Source of the DNA: Rhodoferax ferrireducens
GTDB lineage: Bacteria > Pseudomonadota > Gammaproteobacteria > Burkholderiales > Burkholderiaceae_C
Assembly: GCA_002083775.1 (NCBI GenBank)
Contig: MTEI01000001.1
Location: forward strand, 1-64,000
Length of the DNA stretch: 64,000 bases
Direction of reading: 5' to 3'
Part shown: in pieces, positions 9,897 through 19,266 of the stretch
How the letters are laid out: the number at the start of each line of letters is the position of its first letter
How positions within the stretch are numbered: position 1 is the first letter of the stretch
Translations under genes and position numbers: made by a program
Notes under the pieces: generated by a model
What the model was told of the DNA's origin: nothing
Databases searched by the model: none
What the model saw: the letters and a program-made list of their open reading frames with translations, nothing else

Positions 9897-9930
9897 GCCC
9901 GCATGCCGCCGGTTAAGACGGCACGCGGGC
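9897..9930. other. stem-loop between convergent genes
   Basis: GCCCGCATGCCG and CGGCACGCGGGC form a 12-bp stem with one internal mismatch around a ten-base loop, between the convergent YgjP-family and porin genes. It lacks a T tract on either strand, so it may act as a transcript-stabilising or Rho-associated hairpin rather than a classical intrinsic terminator. Confidence 0.6.
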
Positions 9931-9943
9931 AGGTGTGACAGCC

Positions 9944-10984
9944 TCAGAACCGGTGACGCACGCCCACGCCAAAGCTGGTACCCGAACTGTAGGACGTGAT
10001 CTTGTCGTGCATCAACATGGCATAAGCGTCGGTGCGTTTGGACAGCGTGTGGTCGTAGCCGACGGTGGTGGTGGTGCGGCTGGCGTCGTTCACATCGTTT
10101 TTAGTGCGGGCCACAGCGGCCAGCAATTTGCCGGCCCCCAGAGGCGCGGAAACGCCCAGCGAGGTGGTTTGTTTGTCGAACGCGTTGTCGTCTGAGGAGG
10201 CTTTTCCGTAAGTCGCAAAAGCCTTGACGAATCCCGCGTCATACGTTCCGCCAATCATCCAGTCTGTGTGGGCGTAAGCCTTCGTTGTCACGATGGCCGT
10301 GGTACCGCCCGGGTTCAGAATCTCCACTTTTTCCCAGTAAGCCGTCAAGCCAACAGGCCCGGCACTGTAAAACGCATTCAAACCCAGGTTGTTTTTGCCC
10401 TCATTGACCCCGGCATTTTGCTCGCCGAACTGGTAGTGGATGTTGCCTTTGACGCCGCCGAAGGTGGGTGTGCTGTAGGTGATCTGGTTGGACCAGCCGG
10501 TATCTGCCGGGACCGTACGTTTCCAGCCGGAGGGGTTGAAGAGATCGATATCGGAATGTAAGACCAAGGGCGAGAAAGTGAACGAGTCACCCATGGGGTT
10601 GAACATGATGGTGGGCAAAAAGTTGGGTGCTTTGCCACGGCCCAAAGTCATGGTGCCATACCCGCCAGACAAACTGACATTGGCATCTCTCGAAAACTGG
10701 GTATCCCCGTTAAAACGACCATAGTCACCGCTGTCAGCGCGAAAAAACGACGTCAGCATGAAGCTGGCCTTCATGCCGCCACCCAGGTCTTCAGAACCGC
10801 TCATGCCCCACCAGGAGGTGGTCATGCCGCCGCTGTTGACGACCGATTTTCGGGTAGGGTCGCCCGCCATTTTCATGGCGCCGGCGTAAACATCGACCAG
10901 GCCCATCAGTTGGACCGTGCTTTGTGCCTGTGCGCCAACGCTTGCTGCCGCCAAGCAGGCAGCCAGGAGTGCTGTTTTTTTCAT
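9944..10984 (-). CDS. Gram-negative trimeric porin (Omp32-like)
   Basis: An outer-membrane general diffusion porin of 346 residues. It begins with a clear signal peptide (MKKTALLAACLAAASVGAQA, cleavage after AQA) and ends with the C-terminal Phe (GVGVRHRF) needed for Bam-dependent insertion. Features of the 16-strand betaproteobacterial porin family include VQLMGLVDVYAG at the mature N-terminus, WGMSGSEDLGGGMKASF and alternating aromatic beta strands. It appears monocistronic. Specificity for a solute cannot be inferred. Confidence 0.92.
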   Translation of the reverse strand: MKKTALLAACLAAASVGAQAQSTVQLMGLVDVYAGAMKMAGDPTRKSVVNSGGMTTSWWGMSGSEDLGGGMKASFMLTSFFRADSGDYGRFNGDTQFSRDANVSLSGGYGTMTLGRGKAPNFLPTIMFNPMGDSFTFSPLVLHSDIDLFNPSGWKRTVPADTGWSNQITYSTPTFGGVKGNIHYQFGEQNAGVNEGKNNLGLNAFYSAGPVGLTAYWEKVEILNPGGTTAIVTTKAYAHTDWMIGGTYDAGFVKAFATYGKASSDDNAFDKQTTSLGVSAPLGAGKLLAAVARTKNDVNDASRTTTTVGYDHTLSKRTDAYAMLMHDKITSYSSGTSFGVGVRHRF

Positions 10985-11136
10985 GTGTTTCCCAGGAGGT
11001 TAATAAAACGTCAGTCAGGATTGGCCACGGCGTCACGGCGACCAACATGCAAAGCGTAAGCAACAAACGTGCCTGGGAAAAGTACGAGTTTTTGCGGAAA
11101 TGGAGCGCGCAGTCGCCCGAAAAGCCGGCAGCCCGG

Positions 11137-11451
11137 TCAGATCTCGCGCATCTGGCGCTGTCGCAAATCGGCCGGCATGTCGAGGGTGGTGCGGTCCCAC
11201 TGCTCAATTGCCAGCACCTGCTCCATGCAGTCTTCCATCAGGGCGTGTGCGGTCTGTACTGTGGCGGCAATCGCTTGGTGAACCCGGTGGTCAGTGCCTG
11301 GCGCGAGAAGGCAACTTTGCTGATAGTCGTACAACTGGCGCAGTTGGCGAATGCTCTGTGCCACCTGCGATGGGCAGGCACACAAGTAAATCAGGCCTTG
11401 TTCAATGACGTGTTCAAGTTGTTCATCGGTAAAGCGTTTGATCTCTGGCAT
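11137..11451 (-). CDS. conserved hypothetical protein
   Basis: A 104-residue acidic, helical protein with no recognised domain. The ATG chosen (MPEIKRFTDEQLEHVIEQG) has GGAGAAA about 12 bases upstream; a TTG six codons earlier is less likely. It is divergent from the MerR-family regulator gene and precedes the porin gene on the same strand. Three Cys residues (CACPSQ, DCMEQ) are spaced irregularly, so no metal site is claimed. Frame and codon use look genuine. Confidence 0.55.
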   Translation of the reverse strand: MPEIKRFTDEQLEHVIEQGLIYLCACPSQVAQSIRQLRQLYDYQQSCLLAPGTDHRVHQAIAATVQTAHALMEDCMEQVLAIEQWDRTTLDMPADLRQRQMREI

Positions 11452-11556
11452 GGTGGCAATTTTCTCCAAATCAACCAGTCATATTAGCGCACAGGATCAG
11501 GTTGATGTTGATGTTGGTCAGCCCCGCACCGGGTGCCTGACCACATTTACGCCATA

Positions 11557-11580
11557 ATTGACGTTTACGTTAACGTCAAT
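11557..11580 (+). promoter_or_regulatory. candidate LiuR-type operator
   Basis: A perfect inverted repeat with 9-bp arms (ATTGACGTT / AACGTCAAT) separated by six bases ends 30 bases before the MerR-family gene. Such symmetric sites are typical MerR operators, and the ACGTTTACGTTAACGT-like core resembles what I recall of LiuR sites. Autoregulation and control of the downstream ivd gene are inferred. Confidence 0.7.
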
Positions 11581-11609
11581 CACCTTGCCCCCCCAGCACC
11601 CCGTCCTCC

Positions 11610-12017
11610 ATGCCTCAAACCTACAGCATCAGCGATCTGGCCAAAGAGTTTGACCTGACCACCCGGGCCATGCGTTTCTATGAAGACATGGGCCTGCTGC
11701 AGCCCGAGCGCAGCGGCCCTGGCGGGCGTAGCCGGGTGTACAGCGGGCGTGACCGTGCCCGCCTGAAGCTGACCCTGCGCGCCAAACGTCTCGGCCTGAG
11801 CCTGACCGAGGCCAAAGACATCATCGACATGTACGACAGCCCGCGCGACACCGCCGCCCAGCTGGAGAAATTTTTGCAGGTGCTCAGCAGCCACCAGCAG
11901 CAGCTTGAAGCGCAGATGACCGACCTGCAGGCCAACATGGACGAGCTCAAAGTGCACCAGCGCGAAGCCAAATCCTTGCTGGCCAAAGCGCAGCGCAAAG
12001 CCGGAACCCCCGCATGA
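11610..12017 (+). CDS. liuR: MerR-family regulator, LiuR-like
   Basis: A 135-residue MerR regulator. The winged helix-turn-helix is at residues 5-75 (YSISDLAKEFDLTTRAMRFYEDMGLLQPER), followed by a dimerisation coiled coil. There is no metal-binding Cys set, which fits the LiuR group controlling leucine/isovalerate catabolism rather than CueR/MerR. The downstream isovaleryl-CoA dehydrogenase gene supports this. Its stop overlaps the thioesterase start (ATGA). A symmetric operator lies in front of it. Confidence 0.8.
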   Translation: MPQTYSISDLAKEFDLTTRAMRFYEDMGLLQPERSGPGGRSRVYSGRDRARLKLTLRAKRLGLSLTEAKDIIDMYDSPRDTAAQLEKFLQVLSSHQQQLEAQMTDLQANMDELKVHQREAKSLLAKAQRKAGTPA

Positions 12018-12469
12018 CGCTGGTCCCCACATCGCACCACGCCGAGACCCCGCTGGAGCGGGTTCAACGCAGTTTCGAGCGCCAGGGGCTGATGCAGCAC
12101 TGGGGTGCCCGCCTTCAGCAGGCGGTGGCGGGCCACTGCGTGATCACGCTGCCGTATTCCGACAAGGTGACGCAGCAGCAGGGCGCTTTTCATGGCGGTG
12201 CCATGGGTGCGCTGGCCGATATTGCCGCCGGTTATGCGGCGCTGACCCAAGCCCCGGCCGGCTCTGAAGTGGTCACGGTGGAATACAAGATCAATTTTCT
12301 GGCCAGTTGCCAGGGTGGCGAATTGCGCGCCACGGGGCGGGTGGTGAAGGCGGGCAAACGCATCATCGTCACCAGCGCCGAAGTCACACACATCGCCGAG
12401 GACGGCCGCGAGACCGCCTGCGCCGTGTTGCAGCAAACCATCATGCCGGTTCACAAAACGTATTCATAA
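12014..12469 (+). CDS. PaaI-family hotdog thioesterase
   Basis: A 151-residue hotdog-fold protein. Family motifs are [20 protein letters not shown], with the HGG/D region forming the active site, and [28 protein letters not shown]. Enzymes of this type hydrolyse acyl-CoA thioesters, releasing CoA. Translational coupling to liuR and proximity to isovaleryl-CoA dehydrogenase suggest relief of branched acyl-CoA accumulation; the exact substrate is unknown. Confidence 0.85.
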   Translation: MTLVPTSHHAETPLERVQRSFERQGLMQHWGARLQQAVAGHCVITLPYSDKVTQQQGAFHGGAMGALADIAAGYAALTQAPAGSEVVTVEYKINFLASCQGGELRATGRVVKAGKRIIVTSAEVTHIAEDGRETACAVLQQTIMPVHKTYS

Positions 12470-12492
12470 CTTTCAATCAGGAGACAACACCC

Positions 12493-13674
12493 ATGACCAA
12501 CTTACCCGGACTCAACTTTCAACTTGGCGAAGACATTGACGCGCTGCGCGATGCGGTGCGCGACTTTGCCCAAGCCGAGATCGCCCCACGCGCCGCCGAG
12601 ATCGACCGCAGCGACCAGTTCCCGATGGACCTGTGGGAAAAAATGGGCAGCTTGGGGGTGCTCGGCATCACCGTGGGCGAAGAATATGGCGGCGCGGGCA
12701 TGGGCTACCTGGCGCACATGATTGCCATGGAAGAAATCTCGCGTGCCAGCGCCTCGGTGGGCCTGAGCTATGGCGCGCACAGCAACCTGTGCGTGAACCA
12801 GATCAAACGCAACGGCACCGAGGCGCAGCGCGTCAAATACCTGCCCAAACTGATCAGCGGTGAACACGTTGGTGCGCTGGCCATGAGCGAGCCCGGCGCA
12901 GGGTCAGACGTGATCAGCATGAAACTCAAGGCGCAGGACAAAGGCGGCTACTACCTGCTCAACGGCTCCAAGATGTGGATCACCAACGGCCCGGATGCGC
13001 ACACGCTGGTGGTCTATGCAAAAACCGAGCCTGAGCTGGGCGCGCGTGGTGTCACCGCTTTTTTGATCGAAAAAGGCATGCCCGGTTTCAGCATTGCGCA
13101 AAAGCTCGACAAACTCGGCATGCGCGGCAGCCACACCGGTGAGTTGGTGTTCAACAACGTCGAAGTACCCGAGTCGCACATCCTGGGCGGCCTGAACATG
13201 GGAGCGAAGGTTTTAATGAGCGGCCTGGACTATGAGCGTGCCGTGCTCACTGGCGGCCCGCTGGGCATCATGCAAAGCGTGATGGACAACGTGGTGCCCT
13301 ACATCCACGACCGCAAGCAGTTTGGCCAGAGCATTGGCGAATTCCAGCTGATCCAGGGCAAGGTGGCCGACATGTACACCGTGTTGCAGGCCGGGCGCAG
13401 TTTTGCCTACACCGTGGCGAAGAACCTCGACATGCTCGGCACCGACCATGTGCGCCAGGTGCGCAAGGACTGTGCCTCGGTGATTTTGTGGTGCGCCGAA
13501 AAAGCCACCTGGATGGCCGGCGAGGGCGTGCAGATTTTTGGTGGCAATGGCTACATCAACGAGTACCCGCTGGGGCGACTGTGGCGTGATGCCAAGCTGT
13601 ATGAGATTGGTGCGGGCACCAGCGAAATCCGCCGCATGCTGATTGGCCGAGAGCTGTTTGCCGAAACTTGCTAG
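12493..13674 (+). CDS. liuA: isovaleryl-CoA dehydrogenase
   Basis: An FAD-dependent acyl-CoA dehydrogenase of leucine breakdown (isovaleryl-CoA to 3-methylcrotonyl-CoA), 393 residues. The longer open frame starts upstream, but [20 protein letters not shown] with AGGAGA in front marks the true ATG. The IVD-specific catalytic base is in the helix-G motif [16 protein letters not shown], Glu248, rather than at the C-terminal position used by short-chain enzymes. FAD/substrate motifs [10 protein letters not shown] and [13 protein letters not shown] are intact. The usual liuB-C-D partners are not adjacent here. Confidence 0.93.
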   Translation: MTNLPGLNFQLGEDIDALRDAVRDFAQAEIAPRAAEIDRSDQFPMDLWEKMGSLGVLGITVGEEYGGAGMGYLAHMIAMEEISRASASVGLSYGAHSNLCVNQIKRNGTEAQRVKYLPKLISGEHVGALAMSEPGAGSDVISMKLKAQDKGGYYLLNGSKMWITNGPDAHTLVVYAKTEPELGARGVTAFLIEKGMPGFSIAQKLDKLGMRGSHTGELVFNNVEVPESHILGGLNMGAKVLMSGLDYERAVLTGGPLGIMQSVMDNVVPYIHDRKQFGQSIGEFQLIQGKVADMYTVLQAGRSFAYTVAKNLDMLGTDHVRQVRKDCASVILWCAEKATWMAGEGVQIFGGNGYINEYPLGRLWRDAKLYEIGAGTSEIRRMLIGRELFAETC

Positions 13675-13720
13675 CCGCTGACACCCCGGCAAACGCCGGG
13701 TCGCAAGGCAAAATGCTGGC

Positions 13721-14392
13721 ATGACTTCATCACTTCAAAACCTTCTTGACAACAATCGCACCTGGGCGGCGCGCATGGAGCAGCAGCGCCCGGGTTTTTT
13801 TGCCAAACTGGCACAACAGCAGGCCCCCAAATACCTGTGGATCGGCTGCGCCGACAGCCGCGTGCCCGCCAATGAGATCACCGGGCTCGACCCCGGTGAG
13901 GTGTTTGTGCACCGCAACATTGCCAATGTGGTGGTGCACTCGGACCTGAATGCGCTCTCGGTCATCCAGTTCGCGGTGGACCACCTGAAGGTGGAGCACA
14001 TCATGGTGGTGGGCCACTACAGCTGCGGCGGCGTCACTGCGGCGCTGCACGGCACGCGCGTCGGCCTGGCCGACAACTGGCTGCGCCATGTGCATGACGT
14101 CAAGCTGCGCCACCGCCAGCGGCTGGAGCATTTGCCGCTGGAGCAGCAGCGCGACACCTTGTGCGAGATGAATGTGATCGAGCAAGTGGGCAACGTGGCG
14201 TTGACCAATGTGCTGCAAGACGCCTGGGCACGCGGCCAGAAGGTGGCCGTGCACGGCTGGTGCTACGGTCTGGCCGACGGCTTGGTGAAAGACCTGGGCG
14301 TGACCATGCAAGGCAGCCACGAGGTGGTGGAAGTCTTCGGCAACGCCTTCAAACGCTACCCGCGCGGTCTGGGCGGCGCGGCCCCGGTTTGA
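13721..14392 (+). CDS. can: beta-class carbonic anhydrase
   Basis: A 223-residue zinc enzyme interconverting CO2 and bicarbonate. Zinc ligands Cys43, His99 and Cys102 and the Asp45-Arg47 dyad are seen in IGCADSRVP and VGHYSCGGV. Bicarbonate may feed carboxylases. It follows liuA by 46 bases and precedes aceK by 25, so the cluster may be transcribed together. Confidence 0.95.
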   Translation: MTSSLQNLLDNNRTWAARMEQQRPGFFAKLAQQQAPKYLWIGCADSRVPANEITGLDPGEVFVHRNIANVVVHSDLNALSVIQFAVDHLKVEHIMVVGHYSCGGVTAALHGTRVGLADNWLRHVHDVKLRHRQRLEHLPLEQQRDTLCEMNVIEQVGNVALTNVLQDAWARGQKVAVHGWCYGLADGLVKDLGVTMQGSHEVVEVFGNAFKRYPRGLGGAAPV

Positions 14393-14417
14393 CCACGCCC
14401 TGAACTGAAAGCATCGC

Positions 14418-16268
14418 ATGTTCCCTACCCGCCTGGACTCCCGTGTGGCCTACGACATTGCCAAGGCCATGATGGACGGCTTCAACCGCCATTACCGCCT
14501 GTTTCGCACCGAATCAGCCCGCGCCAAACAGCGCTTTGAGCAGGCAGACTGGCAAGCTCAGCAGTTCGCCCAGCGTGAACGCATCGAGTTTTATGACCTG
14601 CGGGTGCGCGAATGTTTCAACCGTCTGGACAACGAGTTTGAAGCGGGCCAGCAGCCCATGGAGATCTGGCAGCAAGTCAAGCTGCACTACATCGGCCTGC
14701 TGGTCGACCACCACCAGCCGGAACTGGCCGAGACGTTTTTCAACTCGGTCACCACCAAAATCCTGCACCGCAGCTACTTTCAGAACAGTTTCATTTTTTT
14801 CCGCCCGGCAGTCAGCACCGAGTACATCGAAAACAGCGAGGCCGATTCGCTGCCAACTTACCGCGCTTATTACCCCCAGCCCGGCAACATGCGCGAGGTG
14901 CTGCAGCGCATGATTGAAGACTTTGGCCTGCGACGCGAGTTTGAAGACCTGCCGCGCGACACGGCACTGGTCATGGGCGTGATCCAGCCGACGCTGGAGC
15001 ATGTGAAAGTGCATGCCAACTTCCAGATTCAGGTGCTGACCAGCTTGTTTTACCGCAACAAGGGCGCCTACGTGGTGGGTAAGTTGATCAACGGGTTCAA
15101 CGAGCACCCGTTTGCCCTGCCGATTCTGTACAACAAAGACGAGTCCTTGCTGCGCATTGACGCGGTGCTACAAGGCGAGGATGACATGCACGTGTTGTTC
15201 AGCTTTGCCCGCGCCTATTTCATGGTCGACATGGACATTCCCAGCGCCTACGTGCAGTTTTTGCGCAGCATGATGCCGCGCAAGCCGCGCAATGAGTTGT
15301 ACAACGCGCTGGGCCTGGGCAAGCAGGGCAAAACCATGTTTTACCGTGACTTTCTGGAGCACCTGCGCCACTCTACGGACCGTTTTCGCATTGCGCCAGG
15401 TATCAAGGGCATGGTCATGCTGGTGTTTGACTTGCCCAGCTTTCCCTATGTGTTCAAGGTCATCAAAGACTATTACCCGCCGCCCAAGGAAACCAGCCGC
15501 GAGCAGATCATGGGCAAATACCTGCTGGTCAAGCAGCATGACCGGGTCGGGCGCATGGCCGACACGCTGGAGTACAGCGGCGTGGCCTTTCCGCGTAACC
15601 GTTTTACCGACGAGCTGATCGCCGAGATCCAGAAATTTGCCCCCAGCCAGCTGGAGATCAGCGACCGCGACGGCGACGGCCAGCTCGAAGTGATCCTGAA
15701 GCACGTCTACATCGAGCGGCGCATGATCCCGCTCAACATCTACCTGCAAGACGCCTTTGACGCCGGGGGTGCTGATCCCGCCAACACCAGCCCCACGGCG
15801 CTGCGTGCCCGCGAGCAACTGGAGCGCGGCGTCATCGAGTATGGCAACGCGCTCAAAGACCTGATCGCTGCCAACATCTTCCCCGGCGACATGCTGTGGA
15901 AAAACTTTGGCATCACCCGCCACGGCAAGGTGGTGTTTTACGACTACGACGAGATCGAATACATCACCGACTGCATCTTTCGCAAGGTGCCCAAAGCCCG
16001 CTGTGAGGAAGACGAGATGTCGGGCGAGGTTTGGTACACCGTGGGCCCGCACGATGTTTTTCCCGAGACGTTTGGCCCGTTTCTGCTGGGCAACCCTGCC
16101 GTGCGTGACGTGTTCATGAAACACCATGCCAACCTGCTGGACGCCGCGTTTTGGCAAAAAAACAAGGACCGCATCCAGCAAGGCCACATGTTTGACGTAT
16201 TTCCGTACGACCAGAGCAAGCGCTTCCGCCCGGAAAGCGCCCCGTCTGATTTGCCGGAATCGATTTGA
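14418..16268 (+). CDS. aceK: isocitrate dehydrogenase kinase/phosphatase
   Basis: A bifunctional cytosolic enzyme that phosphorylates and dephosphorylates isocitrate dehydrogenase, setting flux between the TCA cycle and the glyoxylate shunt. Its 616 residues match the family's full length. Recognisable segments include [43 protein letters not shown], the nucleotide-site region [16 protein letters not shown] and [15 protein letters not shown]. No aceA/aceB gene is adjacent, unlike enterobacteria, which is normal for this group. Confidence 0.95.
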   Translation: MFPTRLDSRVAYDIAKAMMDGFNRHYRLFRTESARAKQRFEQADWQAQQFAQRERIEFYDLRVRECFNRLDNEFEAGQQPMEIWQQVKLHYIGLLVDHHQPELAETFFNSVTTKILHRSYFQNSFIFFRPAVSTEYIENSEADSLPTYRAYYPQPGNMREVLQRMIEDFGLRREFEDLPRDTALVMGVIQPTLEHVKVHANFQIQVLTSLFYRNKGAYVVGKLINGFNEHPFALPILYNKDESLLRIDAVLQGEDDMHVLFSFARAYFMVDMDIPSAYVQFLRSMMPRKPRNELYNALGLGKQGKTMFYRDFLEHLRHSTDRFRIAPGIKGMVMLVFDLPSFPYVFKVIKDYYPPPKETSREQIMGKYLLVKQHDRVGRMADTLEYSGVAFPRNRFTDELIAEIQKFAPSQLEISDRDGDGQLEVILKHVYIERRMIPLNIYLQDAFDAGGADPANTSPTALRAREQLERGVIEYGNALKDLIAANIFPGDMLWKNFGITRHGKVVFYDYDEIEYITDCIFRKVPKARCEEDEMSGEVWYTVGPHDVFPETFGPFLLGNPAVRDVFMKHHANLLDAAFWQKNKDRIQQGHMFDVFPYDQSKRFRPESAPSDLPESI

Positions 16269-16282
16269 TTGACTTAACTATG

Positions 16283-16319
16283 AATAGCTACTCACCCTTT
16301 ATCCATAAGGGCTAGAGGC
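16283..16319 (+). repeat. dispersed palindromic element, copy 5, aceK-thiolase gap
   Basis: AATAGCTACTCACCCTTTAT..CCATAAGGGCTAGAGGC in plus orientation. It occupies the gap before the thiolase gene, which has its own ribosome binding site (AGAAGGA) further downstream. Confidence 0.9.
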
Positions 16320-16347
16320 ATATTTGTTATATAAGAAGGACTGAGAT

Positions 16348-17529
16348 ATGACAGACGCGATTGTGATCGTAAGCGCCGCCCGCACCCCCATGGGCAGCTT
16401 TCAGGGCGACTTCTCGGCGCTGGCCGCGCATGACCTGGGCGCCGCCGCCATCCGCGCGGCGGTCGAGCGCGCCGGCATCGCGCCCGACTCGGTGAACGAG
16501 GTGCTGTTTGGCAACGTGCTCTCAGCCGGCCAGGGCCAGGCCCCGGCGCGCCAGGCTGCGCTCAAGGCTGGGTTGCCGATCAGCACCGGGGCGGTGACGC
16601 TGTCCAAAATCTGTGGCTCGGGCATGCGCAGCGCCATGTTTGGCCACGACATGCTGCTGGCTGGCTCGGCGGATGTGCTGGTCACCGGCGGCATGGAAAG
16701 CATGACCAACGCACCCTACTTGCTGCAAAAAGGGCGCGCTGGCTATCGCATTGGCCACGACCGCATTTTTGACCACATGATGCTCGACGGCCTGGAAGAC
16801 GCCTACGACGTGGGCCGCTCCATGGGCACGTTTGGTGAAGACTGCGCCGCCAAATTCGGCTTCACTCGCGAGCAGCAAGACGCCTATGCGATTGCCAGCG
16901 TGACCCGCGCGCAAAACGCCATCAGCTCGGGCGCGTTTGCCCCCGAGATCACGCCGGTCACCGTCAAGGGCCGTGCGGGTGACAAGGTGATCTGCATCGA
17001 CGAGGGCCCGGGCCGCATCAAGCTCGACAAGATCACCAGCCTGAAACCCGCCTTCAAGAAGGACGGCACCATCACCGCCGCCAGCAGCTCCAGCATCAAC
17101 GACGGCGCAGCGGCCATGGTGCTGATGCGCGAATCGACGGCACGCAAGCTGGGCTGCAAGCCGCTGGCGCGCTTGGTGGCGCACGCCGTGCACGCGCAGG
17201 AGCCTGCCTGGTTTTCCACCGCGCCGGTCGGCTCGGTGCGCAAGGTGCTGGCCAAGGCGGGCTGGGCGGTGGGCGATGTGGATTTGTGGGAGGTGAACGA
17301 AGCTTTTGCGGTGGTGGCGATGGCGCTGATGCACGACCTGGGCCTGAGCCATGAGGTGGTGAATGTCAACGGTGGTGCCTGTGCGCTGGGGCATCCGATT
17401 GGTGCGTCAGGTGCGCGCATCATGGTCACGCTGATGTACGCGCTGCAGGCGCGTGGGCTCAAAAAAGGCGTGGCGACGCTGTGTATTGGGGGCGGGGAGG
17501 CGACGGCTGTGGCGCTTGAGATGATTTAA
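16348..17529 (+). CDS. acetyl-CoA C-acetyltransferase (thiolase)
   Basis: A 393-residue type II (biosynthetic-type) thiolase that condenses two acetyl-CoA to acetoacetyl-CoA, or cleaves it in catabolism. The nucleophile Cys89 lies in KICGSGMR, His349 in ACALGHPIGASGARI and the acid/base Cys379 in TLCIGGGEA. The product of leucine or ketone-body breakdown is a plausible substrate given the neighbouring acyl-CoA dehydrogenases. It has AGAAGGA upstream of the ATG. Confidence 0.93.
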   Translation: MTDAIVIVSAARTPMGSFQGDFSALAAHDLGAAAIRAAVERAGIAPDSVNEVLFGNVLSAGQGQAPARQAALKAGLPISTGAVTLSKICGSGMRSAMFGHDMLLAGSADVLVTGGMESMTNAPYLLQKGRAGYRIGHDRIFDHMMLDGLEDAYDVGRSMGTFGEDCAAKFGFTREQQDAYAIASVTRAQNAISSGAFAPEITPVTVKGRAGDKVICIDEGPGRIKLDKITSLKPAFKKDGTITAASSSSINDGAAAMVLMRESTARKLGCKPLARLVAHAVHAQEPAWFSTAPVGSVRKVLAKAGWAVGDVDLWEVNEAFAVVAMALMHDLGLSHEVVNVNGGACALGHPIGASGARIMVTLMYALQARGLKKGVATLCIGGGEATAVALEMI

Positions 17530-17532
17530 TTG

Positions 17533-17570
17533 TTATAGCATTCAGCCCTTTATATATAAGGGCTAGAGCC
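17533..17570 (+). repeat. dispersed palindromic element, copy 6, thiolase-acyl-CoA dehydrogenase gap
   Basis: TTATAGCATTCAGCCCTTTA..TATATAAGGGCTAGAGCC in plus orientation, with a long AGCCCTTTAT / ATAAGGGCT-type stem. It starts just after the thiolase stop and precedes the larger hairpin in the same gap. Confidence 0.88.
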
Positions 17571-17600
17571 GTTTTTGATGCGCATTTTGTAGCCTGGCGA

Positions 17601-17667
17601 GATGGGGAACACCGGGGGGCCTCATACTGTCAAAGGCCCAGAAATCGGCCCCCCGGTATTCCCCATC
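17601..17667. repeat. long inverted repeat (21-bp arms)
   Basis: Two 21-base arms (GATGGGGAACACCGGGGGG.. and ..CCCCCCGGTATTCCCCATC) differ at a single position and enclose a 25-base spacer. In RNA this would be one very stable hairpin about 100 bases upstream of the acyl-CoA dehydrogenase start. The T tract needed for an intrinsic terminator is missing. Confidence 0.85.
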
Positions 17668-17766
17668 CCGCCGAACTGGTGTCTGTGGTTTGCTGACAAA
17701 AAACCAGGGCTAAAACCAAAGCCAAATATCAACGACAACGACAACGATGACAACGAGGACCACGAC

Positions 17767-18897
17767 ATGCTGTTGACCCAAGATCAGGAAATGGTGCGCG
17801 ATGCGGTTCGCGCTTTTGCACAGGCTGAACTTTGGCCTCATGCCGCACGCTGGGACAAGGCGCACACCTTTCCCAAAGAGGCGCACCAAGGCCTGGCCGC
17901 ATTAGGGGCTTACGGCATTTGTGTGCCTGAGGAGTTGGGCGGTGCCGGTATGGATTACTTGACGCTGGCCCTCGTTCTGGAGGAAATCGCCGCCGGTGAC
18001 GGTGGTACCAGCACGGTGATTTCTGTCACCAACTGCCCGGTCAACGCCATTCTGATGAAATTTGGCAATGCCGCGCAAAAGGTTCAGTGGCTGGAGCCGC
18101 TGGCGCAGGGGCAGATGCTGGGTGCGTTTTGCCTGACCGAGCCTCATGTGGGCAGTGATGCCTCGGGCCTGCGCACCACGGCGGTGAAAGACGGCGACAG
18201 TTATGTCATCAACGGGGTCAAACAGTTCATCACCAGCGGCAAACACGGCGACGTGGCCATCGTCATTGCTGTGACCGACAAGGGCGCTGGCAAAAAAGGC
18301 ATGAGCGCCTTTTTGGTGCCCACCAACGCACCGGGTTATGTGGTGGCCAGGCTGGAGGACAAACTGGGCCAGCATTCCAGCGACACCGCGCAAATCAACT
18401 TTGACAACTGTCGCATCCCGGCTGAGAACCTGATCGGCAAAGAGGGCGAGGGCTACGGCATTGCCTTGGGCGGGCTGGAGGGCGGACGCATCGGCATCGC
18501 GGCGCAAAGTGTCGGCATGGCGCGCAGTGCGCTCGACGTCGCTATTGCCTACGCCAAAGACCGCACCAGCTTCGGTCAACCCATCTTCAACCATCAGGCG
18601 GTGGGCTTTCGGCTTGCGGATTGTGCTACTCAATTGGAAGCAGCCCGGCAACTTATCTGGCACGCTGCCAGCTTGCGTGACGCCGGCCGCCCGTGCCTGA
18701 AAGAGGCGGCCATGGCCAAATTGTTTGCCAGCGAAATGGCCGAGCAAGTTTGCAGCGCCGCCATCCAGACGCTGGGGGGTTACGGTTATGTGAGCGACTT
18801 CCCGGTAGAGCGCATTTACCGCGATGTGCGGGTCTGCCAGATTTATGAGGGCACCAGTGACGTGCAAAAAATCATCATCCAGCGGGCGCTGGGGTAG
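17767..18897 (+). CDS. acyl-CoA dehydrogenase (short/medium-chain type)
   Basis: A 376-residue FAD-dependent acyl-CoA dehydrogenase. The frame is open for 55 codons upstream, but the conserved N-terminus MLLTQDQEMVRDAVRAFAQ marks this ATG. The catalytic Glu361 sits in CQIYEGTSDVQ, the classical position for short-chain or butyryl-CoA dehydrogenases, unlike the upstream liuA. Also seen are FCLTEPHVGSDASG and QTLGGYGYVSDFPVERIYRD. It likely acts with the thiolase in beta-oxidation. A short AACGAC repeat and a strong hairpin lie in its leader. Confidence 0.92.
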   Translation: MLLTQDQEMVRDAVRAFAQAELWPHAARWDKAHTFPKEAHQGLAALGAYGICVPEELGGAGMDYLTLALVLEEIAAGDGGTSTVISVTNCPVNAILMKFGNAAQKVQWLEPLAQGQMLGAFCLTEPHVGSDASGLRTTAVKDGDSYVINGVKQFITSGKHGDVAIVIAVTDKGAGKKGMSAFLVPTNAPGYVVARLEDKLGQHSSDTAQINFDNCRIPAENLIGKEGEGYGIALGGLEGGRIGIAAQSVGMARSALDVAIAYAKDRTSFGQPIFNHQAVGFRLADCATQLEAARQLIWHAASLRDAGRPCLKEAAMAKLFASEMAEQVCSAAIQTLGGYGYVSDFPVERIYRDVRVCQIYEGTSDVQKIIIQRALG

Positions 18898-19266
18898 ATT
18901 CAGCAGGCGTTGGGGTAGTGGTCGCAAAAGATGCACAGCGGCCATGCAGCGTTGAGAGCCGTTCGCCGCAGGCGGCTTGCGGGTAGCACAATTCAGTTTT
19001 CATGTCAGAACCTACGCTTGCTGCCATGTGGCCATGTGCCCATCGGCCGTTTGGCCCCGCACTTTGTTGGCCAAAGGGATTGACTGTGGCTGCCTTGACC
19101 GATGGGGTGGGTTCACGCAAACTGACAGCCTGGGCCATATCGGTGCCAACGTCCAGACAAAAATGCTTGCAGGGTGGGTCCATCTTTTTTTGGACGAAAA
19201 TCACTCCTCGCGAAAGCTGCACAGCCTGATTGTTGTGCCTTAAGTTGAAGTTCGTGGAGTGCTTAA
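18898..19266. other. gap without a recognisable gene
   Basis: No supported gene. Right after the acyl-CoA dehydrogenase stop, GGCGCTGGGGTAGA is followed by the near-copy GGCGTTGGGGTAGT. The remainder must carry the promoter of the sensor kinase; short open frames here have no ribosome binding site or recognisable content. Confidence 0.5.

Noticed and set aside
9897-9930. Intrinsic terminator for the porin gene
   Set aside because: The stem is strong but no T tract follows on either strand, so it was entered only as a stem-loop.
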